A stretch of 64,000 nt of DNA. It comes from Methanoplanus limicola DSM 2279. Its GTDB lineage: Archaea; Halobacteriota; Methanomicrobia; Methanomicrobiales; Methanomicrobiaceae. The stretch's first letter is position 1; each line of letters begins with the position of its first letter. The notes below the pieces were generated by a model. That model was not told where the DNA came from and did not search any database. It saw only the letters and a program-made list of their open reading frames with translations. Positions 62,386-64,000 of this stretch are shown here, in pieces. The translations under genes and the position numbers were made by a program. The stretch covers positions 1,400,077-1,464,076 of the forward strand of contig NZ_CM001436.1 of NCBI RefSeq assembly GCF_000243255.1, given 5' to 3'.

Positions 62386-63258
62386 TCAGATTTCTATTGT
62401 CTCTTTCATTCTGTATGCGTACCTGTATGATGTATCCACCGTAAATACGGCCGGGAATATGTATTCACAGCTTCCTATCGGGCCGTAAAGTATGTAGTCC
62501 GCACCTGCTACTGCCGGCATAAGGCTTGCAGTCAGGTCTGCTGCCTTTACACCCTCTTTTCCAACCATTCCTTTAAGGCCTTTCCACGTGGATACGGCAT
62601 TGTGTGCCGCCGTTCCGCATGGGAGGCCTGTATGGCTTTTTATCTCAATGGTTGCTTTTCCGGAAGGTGTAAGACAGGGGACATCCATTACGAAAGTGTC
62701 AACAAGAATCTTTGTGACACCTTTTTCCTCCATCTTTGGCCTTAGATCTTCCACCACCTTCTCCCTTGCCCCGCTTCTCATGAGATCTTTTGTATATGTC
62801 AGAAGTATTCCCGCCTCGATCCTGTTCTCCTTTAAGGCCACAAACTCATTCTCTTTTGTCTCTATTGAGACTGAGTTGTAGACTACTCTCTTTTCAAGAC
62901 CTGTCTCTTTTGCATATTTTATAGCTGCAATTTTCACATCCGGGCTTGCGGAATCGATGAAGAAAGGTTTGTCATTAATTCCGGCAATGAAATCGATATA
63001 TTTTATCATCGCTTCAGGGCTTGAGGCGATGATGTCAACGAGGGGAGGGTTTTTTGTGATCTCTCCGAGCTCTTCCTGTCTTCTGACAAGTGTTTCAGCC
63101 GCGTCCTTATCAAAGATTCCTCTCTTCTCATCTGAGACTATTTTATGCCCGCCATAAAACATGCTGCCTATAAGTACAGTCGGGTTCTCTCCGGGCTGTC
63201 CGCCAATTCTTACGCCTGCTATATCATACGTCTTCTGGTCTGCTTTAAATCTGAACAT
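62386..63258 (-). CDS. MtrH-like tetrahydromethanopterin methyltransferase
   Basis: A 290-residue pterin-binding (TIM barrel) methyltransferase, homologous to MtrH (opening FRFKADQKTYDIAGVRIGGQPGENPTVLIGS; later KSHTGLPCGTAAHN). No other mtr subunit is nearby, so it is not part of the energy-conserving Mtr complex. Stand-alone MtrH homologues (MtoA/OdmA-type) transfer methyl groups from a corrinoid protein to tetrahydromethanopterin or tetrahydrofolate. It heads the operon, with AGGAGGAG before its ATG, and completes a four-gene system with the activator, corrinoid and UroD genes. Confidence 0.88.
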   Translation of the reverse strand: MFRFKADQKTYDIAGVRIGGQPGENPTVLIGSMFYGGHKIVSDEKRGIFDKDAAETLVRRQEELGEITKNPPLVDIIASSPEAMIKYIDFIAGINDKPFFIDSASPDVKIAAIKYAKETGLEKRVVYNSVSIETKENEFVALKENRIEAGILLTYTKDLMRSGAREKVVEDLRPKMEEKGVTKILVDTFVMDVPCLTPSGKATIEIKSHTGLPCGTAAHNAVSTWKGLKGMVGKEGVKAADLTASLMPAVAGADYILYGPIGSCEYIFPAVFTVDTSYRYAYRMKETIEI

Positions 63259-63284
63259 ATTTCTCCTCCTGTTTATTATGCAGT

Positions 63285-63319
63285 CCTGTTATAGAACAGG
63301 GCGGAAAATAAATTTTCCG
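63285..63319. promoter_or_regulatory. Two tandem palindromes upstream of the mtrH-like gene
   Basis: CCTGTT-atag-AACAGG (63285-63300) and CGGAAAA-TAAA-TTTTCCG (63302-63319) are both perfect inverted repeats, within 26-61 bases of the start codon (63258), where the promoter of the operon is expected. They may be an operator pair or binding sites of two regulators; no regulator gene is present in the cluster. Confidence 0.5.
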
Positions 63320-63438
63320 GGCTATTTGTGACTATTCTCTGTTAATCTGATAAATATCTTCTGCTGTAGTCAGAGCCGGCATATTCCCCTGTATTAAATG
63401 AGTTTCACAGTTGCGTTATAACAAAAATTCGTATATAT

Positions 63439-64000
63439 TCAGTGTTGTGAAGGATGAATCAAATTAAGCAAATCTTCAATTAAATCTGCACCATTGTTCT
63501 GACTGGTAAAAAGTACAGATGCAAGTATTTCTAATGTCCGAGAACCTTCTGGTGATCTCGTTCCTCCGGAAATTTTCCTTTTACAGTCATTGGCCTAACA
63601 GCTCTTTCAGCTTTATTGTTAGTACTCTCTACTTTCGGATTAATCACAAACTGAAATAATTTTTCCTTAACTCTCTTTAAACTCTCCCCAAATTTCCTGC
63701 ATTTTAAATTTTTATAAGGTCGGTCTAATTTATCCTGCAATTCTGAGATTAAATTTTCAACATCCTCCGGGCGGCCTTTTCCCTCGAATGATTTTGCTTT
63801 AGCATGGATGTACTTCATTGTTTCATGGATATGTTTGCCCTCTTCACCATAAAGTTTTGAAAGATCTTTAGAATCTACAAGAAGATGAAACCAGCAAATC
63901 TGTTGTGCTCTGTTTCCGGTTTTTCTTGCCAATGTATTATACGCAGAGAATCGGTCATGAACATCTATTCCTTTTGGGTTTTCTCCAAGAATAGAAAGTG
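63439..64000 (-). mobile_element. IS66-type transposase, frameshifted and cut by the window edge
   Basis: The frame is open from the window edge (LSILGENPKGIDVHDRFSAYN, QICWFHLLVDSK, VESTNNKAERAVRPMTVKGK) to a stop at 63531, but the expected family C-terminus (SGGTRSPEGSRTLEILASVLFT and on to LIHPSQH) lies in the -1 frame down to 63439. One A appears to be missing in an A-run near 63573. The DDE residues before this window are not visible. It follows the methyltransferase cluster by about 180 bases and is probably inactive. No terminal inverted repeat is recognisable. Confidence 0.82.

Noticed and set aside
62386-63258. Reading the MtrH-like gene as part of the energy-conserving Mtr complex
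   Set aside because: None of mtrA-mtrG is adjacent, while an activator and a corrinoid protein gene are; the context fits a stand-alone methyltransferase.
1-64000. CRISPR array, rRNA operon or replication origin
   Set aside because: No regularly spaced repeats, no rRNA-like sequence, and no cluster of origin recognition boxes next to an orc1/cdc6 gene was found.

Overview
The window is chromosomal DNA from a methanogenic archaeon, most likely of the order Methanomicrobiales (Methanoplanus/Methanolacinia-like). The placement rests on gene content: an MtrH-type tetrahydromethanopterin methyltransferase homologue, the methanogen family DUF2115/UPF0305, an archaeal tRNA methylthiotransferase, ADP-forming acyl-CoA synthetase with indolepyruvate oxidoreductase, DUF504/UPF0248, and strong GGAGG/GGTGA ribosome-binding sites. 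The exact genus is inference.

Region by region: 1-7.7 kb holds membrane proteins, an acetyltransferase, a predicted SLOG-SLATT defence effector, a tRNA methylthiotransferase, a twice-occurring 66-bp repeat and tRNA-Ile(GAT). 8-13 kb is a bacterial-type sbcDC pair. 13-26.7 kb is mostly housekeeping: ADP-forming acyl-CoA synthetase, iorAB, a nitrilase-family amidase, threonine synthase, a CDF transporter operon, nifS-nifU and purC. 26.9-33.5 kb is a decay zone: a membrane protein interrupted by one in-frame TGA, a frameshifted alpha/beta hydrolase fragment, a fragment of a DUF2115 gene, an hsdM N-terminal fragment, a Fic gene with a repeated operator-like sequence, a dead IS1182-type element and an orphan corrinoid protein. 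33.8-40.3 kb contains an ACT-DUF711 pair, an acetate-transporter homologue, DUF2115, a ferredoxin-nitroreductase and an S41 peptidase.

40.3-58.2 kb is an accessory region rich in exported proteins. Two small operons share the same plan: a secreted beta-sandwich protein followed by a membrane-anchored tandem winged-helix regulator. Around them lie a C39-like cysteine peptidase with a structured leader, a lipoprotein, a propeller protein, an AT-rich 1300-residue DUF4062-STAND-repeat protein (predicted defence), and a 1.4-kb direct duplication of an alpha/beta hydrolase locus of which one copy is frameshifted. A secreted S9 peptidase closes the region.

58.3-63.3 kb is the most striking metabolic locus. 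It encodes an MtrH-like methyltransferase, a RACo/RamA-like corrinoid activator, a corrinoid protein and a UroD-family methyltransferase: together a complete corrinoid-dependent methyl-transfer system of the kind used for O-demethylation. The substrate is unknown. Both corrinoid-protein genes in the window (59.6-60.2 and 32.8-33.5 kb) have a potential hairpin covering their ribosome-binding site. The window ends inside a frameshifted IS66-type transposase.
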